From Megasphaera_A sueciensis (GTDB lineage: Bacteria > Bacillota > Negativicutes > Veillonellales > Megasphaeraceae): a DNA stretch of 64,000 nucleotides. The stretch is from positions 992,001 to 1,056,000 of the forward strand of contig NZ_CP116939.1 in the NCBI RefSeq assembly GCF_050219315.1, given 5' to 3'. Below are positions 25,422 through 33,197 of this stretch, piece after piece. Every line of letters starts with the position of its first letter. Position 1 is the stretch's first letter. Made by a program: the position numbers and the translations under genes. A model generated the notes under the pieces. The model was not told where the DNA came from. It saw only the letters and a list, made by a program, of their open reading frames with translations, and did no database searches.

Positions 25422-26018
25422 TTACAATTTATATGCCGACAAATCAACCGGTATCCTTTCCAGTCTTTGATCTTTTTTCGTAGCGAGAAATTCTTCAATT
25501 TCATGCAATGACAACATATCTTTTGTTAATTGATTTCCAATGTCAACTCGTATCTTTCCAAAATCATCATAAAGTTTTTTCCCAAGTTCAATTAACTGTT
25601 TATTGTTATAAATGTCTGCTGACTCACGTAATTTGTATAACATATAATTTAATTTAGTTAAAGAAGTATTCATATCATTGCTAATCCACAATGTATGTAA
25701 TTTTATCTTAACCAATAACATTATACATTTTGTAATATCGTCTTTAGTAGAAATACTTGGATAATAAGATTGTTGTCCATTCTCTCCTACCGCATAAGAA
25801 AATTCAGAAATCACTTGTTCTATTAATTCATAGGCATCCATTCTTTTTTGAAGGACCAGTGCATAATAAGTGTTTTTGTAATCAATATTCTTTGAATTAG
25901 TAAGCGCCTTACTCGACAGCCGAGCACTCCACCATATAGCAATAGCAGAAACACATGCTGCTACAATAGTTGCACAAGCCATAATTGCCGCATAAATCAT
26001 TGCTGTTTCAGGATCCAT
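25422..26018 (-). CDS. Membrane-anchored protein of unknown function (198 aa)
   Basis: One N-terminal transmembrane helix (about 7-32, YAAIMACATIVAACVSAIAIW) is followed by a helical cytoplasmic domain beginning with a KNTYYALVLQKRMDAYELIEQ helix. No enzyme motif or family is recognised. Its own terminators on either side (25393-25412 and 26082-26107) make it a separate one-gene unit. One-helix anchors with a helical domain are common among small phage- or defence-associated proteins, but that is only suggestive. Ribosome site GAGGCG lies 7 nt before ATG. AT-rich. Confidence 0.6.
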   Translation of the reverse strand: MDPETAMIYAAIMACATIVAACVSAIAIWWSARLSSKALTNSKNIDYKNTYYALVLQKRMDAYELIEQVISEFSYAVGENGQQSYYPSISTKDDITKCIMLLVKIKLHTLWISNDMNTSLTKLNYMLYKLRESADIYNNKQLIELGKKLYDDFGKIRVDIGNQLTKDMLSLHEIEEFLATKKDQRLERIPVDLSAYKL

Positions 26019-26081
26019 ATATATCGCCTCTTTATAGAGATGATACCATAAAAACCATCAGATTTATACTACCAATTAAAA

Positions 26082-26107
26082 AGCCGTCACTGCATCAAGT
26101 GACGGCT
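26082..26107 (-). terminator. Terminator of the three-gene cassette
   Basis: A perfect 10-bp stem (AGCCGTCACT/AGTGACGGCT, 6-nt loop) followed by UUUUU on the minus strand. It lies 155 nt beyond the last cassette gene; nothing else was found in between. Confidence 0.85.
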
Positions 26108-26261
26108 ATCCAGAAAGGAGGCATTGAATCATAGACCTATGCAAACTCATTACTTGTAGTAGTGTTTTACATAATTCTACTGTATATAGTATAACATGTA
26201 TTTTAGTCTCTTATTCCGCGAATAAGAGAGAGTAAATTTAATTGTCTTCATGCTCCAACAT

Positions 26262-26633
26262 TTAAATCCATCTGTATTCATTAGATTGATTATATGTTGT
26301 AGTCTGTTGTGTTTTTTCTTCAAAACTTCTGGTTTCATCCTCATAAAGAAATTTATATAATAATTTCCCAACATCTTTTCCTGCTCCATCATGTGAATCC
26401 GCAGTTTTATTAAGAATATGCCAATTATATAATGCCTGAAGCGGTGTTCCATTCCAATCTTTATTAATCCCTCCGAATAAAACGGTGGAAGAAAATTCTG
26501 TATGTCCCGAAGAAACACACCAAGAATAAACTGCGCCTTGTATAAACGCCATAATTTCTGCTTGATTAGCAAGTCTTAATTTAGCTTGAGGATTAATAAC
26601 TGCATGGCTGCCTTTAGGTAAAGTCATAATCAT
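26262..26633 (-). CDS. Cassette protein C, unknown function (123 aa)
   Basis: A small soluble protein. It starts at an ATG with AAAAGGAG close upstream (26633; a second ATG two codons on is equally possible). Visible motifs are AEIMAFIQGAVYSWC near 25-40, KDWNGTPLQALYNWHI near 58-73, and GAGKDVGKLLYKFL near 84-97. The DWxGT...Y and AGKxxG segments recur in the neighbouring protein B, suggesting a shared fold. No enzymatic motif is known to me for it. Last gene of the cassette; a larger overlapping frame (26177-26572) has no ribosome site and is discounted. Confidence 0.65.
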   Translation of the reverse strand: MIMTLPKGSHAVINPQAKLRLANQAEIMAFIQGAVYSWCVSSGHTEFSSTVLFGGINKDWNGTPLQALYNWHILNKTADSHDGAGKDVGKLLYKFLYEDETRSFEEKTQQTTTYNQSNEYRWI

Positions 26634-26666
26634 TCACTCCTTTTCTCAAAAAATACTAATGAATAT

Positions 26667-27041
26667 TCACCTATTAGGTGGATTATCTAATATAAAATAT
26701 GTCATGCCTCTTATAGGTATGCCATCCTTCTCATATCTTCCGAATCCCCATACAATACCTTCATAATCCATTAATATATCAAAAAGGATAAGTCCAAAAA
26801 ATTTACCAGCTTCCTCCACATTATCACCACAAGCATGATAAATTGCTTCGTACACAGTACCTGTCCAATCACTTCCTGGCATCCAGCTTGATGTATTGAT
26901 ATCATTTTCCGTAATTTGTTTAATTAATGCCTTTTTGATATTATCATAATCAATACTGTTTAATTTTTTCCTCCATGCGTTAAATTCTCTATTATGCGGC
27001 ATTCGAGTTACATATTTCCCACTGTCAACAGAATACAACAT
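26667..27041 (-). CDS. Cassette protein B, unknown function (124 aa)
   Basis: A small soluble protein beginning 3 nt after the stop of protein A, hence translationally coupled. It has a helical N-terminal part (REFNAWRKKLNSIDYDNIKKAL), then SWMPGSDWTGTVYEAIYHACG near 52-72, EEAGKFFGLILFDIL near 76-90, and a C-terminal GFGRYEKDGIPIRGMTYF stretch. DWTGT...IY and AGKxxG parallel protein C. The hydrophobic AGKFFGLIL helix could be a core or interface helix. No characterised family is recognised. Confidence 0.7.
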   Translation of the reverse strand: MLYSVDSGKYVTRMPHNREFNAWRKKLNSIDYDNIKKALIKQITENDINTSSWMPGSDWTGTVYEAIYHACGDNVEEAGKFFGLILFDILMDYEGIVWGFGRYEKDGIPIRGMTYFILDNPPNR

Positions 27042-27044
27042 AAA

Positions 27045-27407
27045 TCATTCGCCTTCTTTCCTTCCAAACAAACTCGCTGTTTGTATACCACAAATTCGGC
27101 AAGAAACTCGTTTTTGGTCACTATATTTCCATATATCTTTAAAGATAAAACCAAAAATAGCACCTAAAGCCTGACGGTCTGTCTTGGTAAAATCCTCGGC
27201 TGTTAAATGCATAGCCATTAAAAAAGTCTTGACTGGCGGAATCTTCATAACATCGTTACAAAATTTAATATGTGTCATAAGCTGAGGATTATTAATAGCC
27301 TCCATACACTTATCCCACAATACACCTCCATTCACAAAACCGGAAAAACGTCTGTACTTACTACTAAACTGTTTTTCTAATGTACGTGCAATGTCATACG
27401 TAGTCAT
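27045..27407 (-). CDS. Cassette protein A, unknown function (120 aa)
   Basis: First gene of the cassette, with the strongest ribosome site of the region (AAGGAGG 6 nt before ATG) and a consensus promoter 50 nt upstream. Protein: N-terminal helix (MTTYDIARTLEKQF), FVNGGVLWDKCMEAI, and near 87-101 ALGAIFGFIFKDIWKY, similar in pattern to the AGKFFGLILFDIL helix of B. The Cys-x-x-Cys near the C-terminus (SCRICGIQ) may bind metal. No known domain is recognised. The three genes share length, AT-richness and direction. Confidence 0.7.
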   Translation of the reverse strand: MTTYDIARTLEKQFSSKYRRFSGFVNGGVLWDKCMEAINNPQLMTHIKFCNDVMKIPPVKTFLMAMHLTAEDFTKTDRQALGAIFGFIFKDIWKYSDQKRVSCRICGIQTASLFGRKEGE

Positions 27408-27455
27408 CGCTTACCTCCTTACGTAATAAGACATATTGATATAATTTATGTTCTC

Positions 27456-27484
27456 ATAATATTATTAAAGGATATAAATGTCAA
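27456..27484 (-). promoter_or_regulatory. Sigma-A promoter of the three-gene cassette
   Basis: On the minus strand: TTGACA (plus 27479-27484), exact 17-bp spacer, TATTAT (plus 27456-27461). TTACGTA-type sequences lie on both sides of it (about 27419-27426 and 27506-27513), possible binding sites for a regulator. Confidence 0.75.
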
Positions 27485-27529
27485 TATTTATTACGACATA
27501 AAATATTACGTAGTAAACATGTATAATAA

Positions 27530-27572
27530 AACCTCCGTATGATGTAATTTTACTTTACACCACACGAAGGTT
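27530..27572 (-). terminator. Terminator of the SIR2 module
   Basis: Two 18-nt arms pair along their full length with three G-U pairs and a 7-nt loop, followed by a U-rich run on the minus strand. A second small hairpin (27580-27600) directly follows the SIR2 stop codon. Confidence 0.75.
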
Positions 27573-27600
27573 TATATAAAACGTGGGATTAACCCAACGT

Positions 27601-29457
27601 TTATTTCCATTCACCTTTCAAATTATTAGATTTACTTTTGAGGACAATCGGAATATTATGCTGTCCTTGTTTATACAATTCAATAACTTCATCAAGATTC
27701 TCAGCATATACATCATCGCCATAAATAGTATATGTCTTATTTATACGAAATTCTTCACCAAACAATATAATTGTATTGCATTGTTGGTCTATGTTGAGTG
27801 GAATCGGGGCATATAATAAGTTTATTTTAAAGTTATCCATAAAATCAACCCGTGCAGTGAGTTTTGTAATATTATCTGTTTTATTTTCAATATAAGACAA
27901 TAAAACATGAATTTTATTTATATCAGATTTATATAGGCATTGAATAGGATTCCTAAAACATTTATGAAAATGCATTTGTATTGCAAATAAAGCTGAATAC
28001 ACCTGGTGTGCATTCGTTATCCATTCTATTGTCTCACTAGAAAAGTGAGATCCTATGCCCTCTTCCCCATCATCAGAAAATGTTTTATCTGTTGATTGGA
28101 ACGTCCATGGATTTTTTTCACAGATCCAATGATATAAAAAATCAAATGCCATTTTAGTGTTTATAAAATTAATATCTTCTGGAACTGTAAAGGAAACCTT
28201 AATGGAATCTTCTTTTATATTATTCTGATAAACAAGATTAAGGCATTTACACTCAATTGATAATTTTTTTAATTTTCCCGATCTCGATATATAAATCTTG
28301 CATTTTACGTTGTTTAAAATTAATTCGCTATTTTTAAAAACCAAATCCCCTTCATACGTTTTTATAGGCGTTGCCTGTATTACTAAACTTCCTTCATAAG
28401 AATACGGCAAATTAATTCCATTTATATCAAGCTCAACAACATTACTGTTTGATATATTAAAACTCTCAAAACTTTCTCCCTTCAATAAATCACTAAAGTA
28501 ATCATCAGATGTTGTATTAAAAACAATTTTCCCTTTAAGTGACTTTTCCGTAGTCTTTTTTATCCCCCTTAAATATATATTTCCCTGGTTCATTTCAAAT
28601 ACAGGATCAATACCATTATCTTGAAATATTTTAGATACAGAAGAATATTCTATTTTTTTTTGTAATGTATCTGTAATCAAGTTTCTTTTAATATTTTTAT
28701 GAATTATAGGTATAATTTCTTCTACTGTTGCTTCAATATATTTTATTTTATAATTTTTTTCATAAGATCTTTGCTTATGTGAAGGAAGCTGCGGCCCTAT
28801 AAAGTAATTAATATTTTGTGTATTTCCTAAATTCTCTTTCAAAATATCCATAAGTTGGACAACGTTAGGATCTTCTAATGAGTACCCTATAAATAAAATC
28901 GAATGCTGCGCACAAAGAGAAACAATTGTAGACCATAATGGATTCCATATTCTGCTTGGGGAGAAAAAATTCGTATAATCGTGTTTTGTAATGATTATTG
29001 ATTGAGGATCTAAAAAATCGCCATGGATTTTATACAACTTAACTTTTCTATTATTCGACTGGGGTAATAATGTATTTCCATAAACAACACTAATATCATC
29101 CTGATATACAGTTTCAAATAATGTATCATAATTAGTAGTAACAATATTCGTTATTTGTGGAATTTGTCTTATCATATTATGATACATAACGTTTTGATAA
29201 GGAATAATGGTTTCCTGCTCTAAAACTTTTAATAGTTTTGCTCTACTATAGAGTTGTTCGAAAGTCTCCGCAACAGAATCAAGCGTTTGGGTGCATTCCT
29301 CAAGGCTTGTCTTTTCATCCCCTGTTGAATGTTTGATAATATCTTTCATAAGCTTATTACCACTCGGGGCTCCAGCATATAAAGAAAAACCTGCGCCAAC
29401 CCATAAAATTATCTTCTGTTGCCTGACTTTTTCAATCAATTCATTTATATTTGTCAT
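27601..29457 (-). CDS. SIR2-domain protein with unknown C-terminal domain (putative defence NADase)
   Basis: A 618-aa protein. The N-terminal SIR2-like domain (about 1-260) keeps all catalytic motifs: GAGFS (21-25), TTNYD (107-111), catalytic-type His145 in KIHGDF, and GYSLEDP (191-197). The remaining ~350 residues are predicted to be beta-rich and then helical and match nothing I recognise. SIR2 domains in anti-phage systems (ThsA, DSR1/2, SIR2-HerA, SIR2-pAgo, Avs5) deplete NAD+ on infection; this protein is shorter than DSR2 and has no visible STAND, HerA or Argonaute partner. It follows the 219-aa gene by 39 nt and shares its promoter. Strongly AT-rich, within a prophage remnant. SIR2 assignment firm; defence role inferred. 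Confidence 0.85.
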   Translation of the reverse strand: MTNINELIEKVRQQKIILWVGAGFSLYAGAPSGNKLMKDIIKHSTGDEKTSLEECTQTLDSVAETFEQLYSRAKLLKVLEQETIIPYQNVMYHNMIRQIPQITNIVTTNYDTLFETVYQDDISVVYGNTLLPQSNNRKVKLYKIHGDFLDPQSIIITKHDYTNFFSPSRIWNPLWSTIVSLCAQHSILFIGYSLEDPNVVQLMDILKENLGNTQNINYFIGPQLPSHKQRSYEKNYKIKYIEATVEEIIPIIHKNIKRNLITDTLQKKIEYSSVSKIFQDNGIDPVFEMNQGNIYLRGIKKTTEKSLKGKIVFNTTSDDYFSDLLKGESFESFNISNSNVVELDINGINLPYSYEGSLVIQATPIKTYEGDLVFKNSELILNNVKCKIYISRSGKLKKLSIECKCLNLVYQNNIKEDSIKVSFTVPEDINFINTKMAFDFLYHWICEKNPWTFQSTDKTFSDDGEEGIGSHFSSETIEWITNAHQVYSALFAIQMHFHKCFRNPIQCLYKSDINKIHVLLSYIENKTDNITKLTARVDFMDNFKINLLYAPIPLNIDQQCNTIILFGEEFRINKTYTIYGDDVYAENLDEVIELYKQGQHNIPIVLKSKSNNLKGEWK

Positions 29458-29496
29458 ATAATTTTCCTCTACTTATCATCAAGGAAGTATTTACTG

Positions 29497-30156
29497 TTAT
29501 ATTTCATATTTAAACGATACTTTACAAAGAGATTTACCAGCTTCCGTTAAAATAAATCGATTAGCTCTAATTGGTTGCCCTTTCTCTTCGTTCTTTCGTA
29601 TTAAGCCTTTCCCATTCAATCTTCCAAACCAAAACATAGTTTTATCAATATCAGAGTGCATATCCTTATAGGTAAAATCATCATTTTGATTATTGTTGCA
29701 ATATTGATAAATCTCACGTAGGCATTGAGCCTCATTTGTGCTTAGCTCACTTACAATATTAATCAAATCTTCCGCATCACCAAAAGACATACTATTTTCA
29801 TTATCTGCCTCATATTTTCCTTGCAATATATCTACTATTAATCTTATTTGTTGTTGTTTGCTACATCTTATAGCCTTAACAACTGCATGCTGCACTAATT
29901 CTTCCCATTCTTGGCTTTGTTCAACTTTGTTTAAAAAATCTTCCATGTTCATTTGCCTGTTTTTTAGCTCCACAATTAACTCTTGCACCTTTTTATTTTC
30001 TATATTGTGAACAACATCATCGACAACATAAGAAAGAATAGATAAAGGCGGAAATACAGTACTTCCCATTAATAGCCAAAATCGTAATATCTTAGATATG
30101 GGGTTGTTGTAAATTCCCAAGATTTTTTCAATTTTTTTATGTTCTTTATCGTCCAT
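29497..30156 (-). CDS. Partner of the SIR2 protein, C-terminal winged-helix-like (219 aa)
   Basis: Hydrophobic stretch near 24-45 (RFWLLMGSTVFPPLSILSYVV, possibly membrane-associated), a charged helical middle (VELKNRQMNMEDFLNKVEQ) and a C-terminal segment resembling a winged helix (about 140-210: STNEAQCLREIYQYC, then MFWFGRLNGKGLIRKNEEKG). It could be a sensor, DNA-binding regulator or inhibitor of the SIR2 enzyme. Ribosome site GGGAG about 8 nt before ATG. It is transcribed first from a near-consensus promoter. No named family is recognised. Confidence 0.7.
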   Translation of the reverse strand: MDDKEHKKIEKILGIYNNPISKILRFWLLMGSTVFPPLSILSYVVDDVVHNIENKKVQELIVELKNRQMNMEDFLNKVEQSQEWEELVQHAVVKAIRCSKQQQIRLIVDILQGKYEADNENSMSFGDAEDLINIVSELSTNEAQCLREIYQYCNNNQNDDFTYKDMHSDIDKTMFWFGRLNGKGLIRKNEEKGQPIRANRFILTEAGKSLCKVSFKYEI

Positions 30157-30204
30157 GAATTATCTCCCTATTAATCTTAAAAATATATATTTATATTGAT
30201 TTAA

Positions 30205-30233
30205 AAGATACGCCGAGAAAATGTAACTGTCAA
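30205..30233 (-). promoter_or_regulatory. Sigma-A promoter of the SIR2 module
   Basis: On the minus strand: TTGACA (plus 30228-30233), 17-bp spacer, TATCTT (plus 30205-30210), about 50 nt upstream of the 219-aa gene. Confidence 0.7.
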
Positions 30234-30263
30234 GTACAAAAAAATACAGATACTAATGAAAAA

Positions 30264-30296
30264 ACGGTTATCAAAGATTTATTCCAATGTAACCAT
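30264..30296 (-). terminator. Probable terminator after the RinA-like gene
   Basis: A short GGTTA/TAACC stem flanked by A/T runs, followed by UUUUUU on the minus strand, about 25 nt past the stop. It separates the phage regulator from the SIR2 module. Confidence 0.5.
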
Positions 30297-30320
30297 TTTT
30301 CCATTTTCAATATTCTGTAT

Positions 30321-30779
30321 TCAAACTACATGTATCAGTCCCAAATCAATTGCAATCTCGATCGCATGGTTATCCGCTTTCTCGAGAATTTTGTAATACA
30401 TTGTCCGTCCCATATTCAGCTTATCGCATATCCGTCGCCAATAACTGCCCTCGTACCGCATCTTTACGGCCCTACGCTCGATATCATCCAAGCTGTCATA
30501 CGTGGAGTCAATCACCCGAATCCACTTTCCGGGATTATCAATCACAATTCCATCCCGAAGTGTTACATATTTTAATTTCGTTGCTAATTTAATACCCTGT
30601 ACTGCGGTAGAATCAGAAACAAAAGCATGACCACCTGAACCGCCCGTGTGACCGACCATACTAAGTGATTCTTCTCGCGCTTCCCGGACAGCCCGTTTAA
30701 GTACTTGTTTATGATAGAATATAAATTGTACTGTTTGTTTCTTGGGATCTTTTTGCGTCCGCTGTCCTTTTTTTATCAA
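30321..30779 (-). CDS. RinA-family phage transcriptional regulator
   Basis: A 152-aa protein. The central and C-terminal regions match the RinA/ArpU group of phage late activators by pattern: DGIVIDNPGKWIRVIDSTYDSLDDIER, then YWRRICDKLNMGRTMYYKI, a sigma-70 region 4-like helix-turn-helix, and DLGLI at the end. It would activate phage late (packaging or lysis) genes. The start is a TTG at 30779 with AAAGGAG 9 nt upstream; no ATG is placed better. It lies 14 nt after the small Cys-rich gene, so the two are cotranscribed. The frame is intact, unlike the second regulator at 24 kb. Confidence 0.75.
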   Translation of the reverse strand: MIKKGQRTQKDPKKQTVQFIFYHKQVLKRAVREAREESLSMVGHTGGSGGHAFVSDSTAVQGIKLATKLKYVTLRDGIVIDNPGKWIRVIDSTYDSLDDIERRAVKMRYEGSYWRRICDKLNMGRTMYYKILEKADNHAIEIAIDLGLIHVV

Positions 30780-30793
30780 GGGATATCACTCCT

Positions 30794-30967
30794 TTAGCAC
30801 ACATGTTTACATTTTTCCTGTAATGGGTACCATTGCCCCTTCTTACCACAAAATGAGCAGCTATGTTTCCTGCATGCCGTATTATGACAATGATTGCAAT
30901 TACAATCCTTACAAGGTTTAGATGATCCTGCTATGGTTTTAACACTTTTTTTCATATTATTTTTCAT
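30794..30967 (-). CDS. Small Cys-rich, probably zinc-binding phage protein (57 aa)
   Basis: Nine Cys and several His are packed into about 40 residues (PCKDCNCNHCHNTACRK, then SCSFCGKKGQWYP, ending KCKHVC), which suggests two small metal sites. The ATG at 30967 is preceded by AGGAGG; a longer frame (to 31063) lacks that signal and overlaps the integrase gene. It lies in the early-gene position directly upstream of the RinA-like regulator and divergent from the integrase. Function unknown. Confidence 0.7.
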   Translation of the reverse strand: MKNNMKKSVKTIAGSSKPCKDCNCNHCHNTACRKHSCSFCGKKGQWYPLQEKCKHVC

Positions 30968-31016
30968 TAGCTGCCTCCTACAAAATTCTTTGTTTATACT
31001 AAAAGGAGCTGATAAT

Positions 31017-32113
31017 ATGGCACTTAAAAAAAGAGAAGACGGGAGATATAAAGTAACATACACATACCATGGTAAGAGACATTATTTTATGGTAATACTC
31101 GCAATAAAGCCACTGCCAAGCGCGATATATTTATGGAAAACGTAAAAAAAGCGCCCAATATGGACGCAAATGTTACTGTTTCCGACTGGATGGATGAATA
31201 ATATCTTATCGATGCCAAAACAAGAATGTCCCAAGCAACGTATTCAAGCTATGAGAGTATTATACGTATACATATTAAGCCAGCACTTGGCGATATGTCA
31301 TTAATTGATTTACAGCCTAACATTATCCGTAAATTTCTCGACAAAAAGGTTATTGATGGAAAGTCCAAGCGCACCGTTGAATACATCCACGTTATACTTA
31401 AAGCAGCGTTGACGCTTGCAGTAAACGACGGATTACTATATCGTCACCCAATGGCCGGTGTGAAAAAGCCACATGTACAGAAATCCAAGATGGTAGTATT
31501 GACACTTACCCAATTACGCTGGTTGCTTGCGACAATTGACGATTCAGAATATTTTCGTTTGATTTATGTCGCAGCCAATACAGGATTACGGCGTGAAGAA
31601 ATTTTAGCACTACGGATCCAAGATATTAATACCCGTAAACACACATTGTCGGTTGAGCAGACACTCCATTATAATAATCAGGAAACATACATCACGCCAA
31701 CAACGAAAAATCAAAGCAGTCACCGTACCATTTCACTGAATGATATCACCTTTTCCTATATCAAGAAACAGATCGTATGTGTGCAAAAAGAAAAACTCGC
31801 CACATTAAACTATCAAGATAACGATTTATTATTCCCAACCCAAAATGGATTACCATTATTCCCCGCTTATGTATCCCGTAAGTTAAAAAAATACGTAAAA
31901 TTGTTAAAACTACCGGATGACTTTACGTTTCACGGCCTACGGCATACCCATGCTACGTTATTATTGGAATCCGGTGTAAATTTTAAATTAATTCAAACAC
32001 GACTCGGTCATTCATCTTTTAAAGTCACAATGGATACCTATTCACACGTAACTCCTGATATGGAACAATCACTTATAGAAAAGATACTCGATTTATCTGT
32101 GTCAGTCAAATGA
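31017..32113 (+). pseudogene. int: Tyrosine-recombinase phage integrase, inactivated
   Basis: The start at 31017 (AAAAGGAG upstream) gives an AP2-like arm-binding N-terminus (MALKKREDGRYKVTYTYHGKRHYF). A one-base loss near 31095 shifts the frame, which resumes as NTRNKATAKRDIFMENV. An in-frame TAA at 31199-31201 interrupts again. The rest (31226-32113) is open and keeps the catalytic residues: Arg in TGLRREE, HGLRHTHA and Tyr in MDTYSHV. The gene ends 90 nt from tRNA-Ser, the probable integration target. As written it cannot make a full integrase. Confidence 0.88.
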
Positions 32114-32170
32114 CAGTCAAAAGGAGCATGATATCTGGCAGTCAACCTGTTTTTAGGCAATAAAAAAAGA

Positions 32171-32186
32171 GCCTATAAACATAGGC
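32171..32186 (-). terminator. Terminator after the tRNA pair
   Basis: GCCTAT/ATAGGC stem with a short loop, followed by seven U on the minus strand, just beyond the tRNA-Ser CCA end. It may also serve the integrase gene in the other direction. Confidence 0.65.
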
Positions 32187-32200
32187 CCTAACTATTTATA

Positions 32201-32292
32201 TGGCGGAGAGACAGGGATTTGAACCCTGGATAGAGCTTTCGCCCTATACATGATTTCCAATCATGCTCCTTCAGCCGCTCGGACATCTCTCC
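32201..32292 (-). tRNA. tRNA-Ser (GGA)
   Basis: A 92-nt class II tRNA with 7-bp acceptor stem (GGAGAGA/TCTCTCC), anticodon loop TTGGAAA (anticodon GGA, reading UCC/UCU), long variable arm, TTCAAAT T-loop and encoded CCA. It is probably the attachment site of the neighbouring prophage, whose integrase faces its 3' end. Confidence 0.95.
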
Positions 32293-32361
32293 ACGTCTTA
32301 CACATTGTTGCATATATGAAATTATGCAGTGTCTTCGGGATAAACACTCAACGTGTAACTA

Positions 32362-32438
32362 TGGTCGGGGCGACAGGATTCGAACCTGCGACCTCTTAGT
32401 CCCGAACCAAGCGCGCTACCAAACTGCGCTACGCCCCG
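32362..32438 (-). tRNA. tRNA-Pro (CGG)
   Basis: A 77-nt cloverleaf: acceptor CGGGGCG/CGCCCCG, anticodon loop TTCGGGA (anticodon CGG), T-loop TTCGAAT, encoded CCA. It lies 69 nt upstream of tRNA-Ser on the same strand, so the two are probably cotranscribed. Confidence 0.95.
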
Positions 32439-32497
32439 TTACCTGACTTACATATTATCTCATATTTTGAAAAAATGTCAAGCAATAATTTTAATAA

Positions 32498-32522
32498 AAG
32501 CGTCCCTGCTTACGGGACGCTT
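32498..32522 (-). terminator. Terminator of the terC gene
   Basis: A 9-bp perfect stem (AAGCGTCCC/GGGACGCTT) followed by U-rich sequence on the minus strand, 16 nt after the stop. Confidence 0.85.
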
Positions 32523-32537
32523 TGTGCATATTATATC

Positions 32538-33197
32538 CTATTTATGCCAGTGCTTCCAAGCGAAGCCCCCGGATAAGGTAAGCACAGTCAAACAAATTTT
32601 GATTACGGTACCATTGCCGTCAGCAAAAGGCAGCGATGCATCTGTTGCCAACATACCACCGGCAGCCCAGCCGAGAATGACACCGCCAATGTATATCAGG
32701 CTGGGAAACCGTGTCATGATTTTAATAACCATCGTACTTCCGAAAATAATGATTGGCACTGAGATCAGCATGCCAAATACCAGAAGTCCCATGTGCCCAC
32801 CCGTGGCACCCACAATTCCCAGCACATTGTCAAGACTCATCAATGCATCGGCAACCACGATTGTTTCTACAGCTCCCATTAATGTATCTTTACTTTTTAC
32901 ACTCAAATTTTCTTTTTGGTCCTGATTGCCAATCAGTTTAACACCAATGAGAACTAACAAGATACCGCCTACCGTTTTCAAATAGGGGATCTGCAATAGC
33001 CATACAACGAGCAGTGCCATCAAAAAACGTAGTATAATAGCTCCCGCTGTACCGTATAATATTGCTTTTTTTTGCAGCTGCGGCGACAGATTTTTAGCAG
33101 CCATGCCGATAACGATAGAATTATCACCGCCAAGAGCCAAATCAATTAACACAACCTGCGCTACCATCCAAACATCTTGAATGAGTATTTCTTCCAA
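32538..33197 (-). CDS. TerC-family (YjbE-like) integral membrane protein
   Basis: A 219-aa protein with about seven transmembrane helices and both TerC acidic motifs: LIDLALGGDNSIVIGMA in TM1 and VADALMSLDNVLGIVG in the middle. TerC proteins of the YjbE/YkoY type are linked to Mn(II) export or metalation of exported proteins. The start is TTG at 33197 with GAGGGGG 7 nt upstream. No yybP-ykoY manganese riboswitch was recognised in the 130-nt upstream gap, which is shared with a divergent esterase gene. Monocistronic. Confidence 0.9.
   Translation of the reverse strand: MEEILIQDVWMVAQVVLIDLALGGDNSIVIGMAAKNLSPQLQKKAILYGTAGAIILRFLMALLVVWLLQIPYLKTVGGILLVLIGVKLIGNQDQKENLSVKSKDTLMGAVETIVVADALMSLDNVLGIVGATGGHMGLLVFGMLISVPIIIFGSTMVIKIMTRFPSLIYIGGVILGWAAGGMLATDASLPFADGNGTVIKICLTVLTLSGGFAWKHWHK

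Noticed and set aside
24868..25422. Longer terminase start at 25422
   Set aside because: It would place the start before a strong terminator belonging to the upstream gene.
26177..26572. 131-codon frame overlapping cassette gene C
   Set aside because: No ribosome site, and the overlapping 26262-26633 frame has a strong one plus motifs shared with its neighbour.
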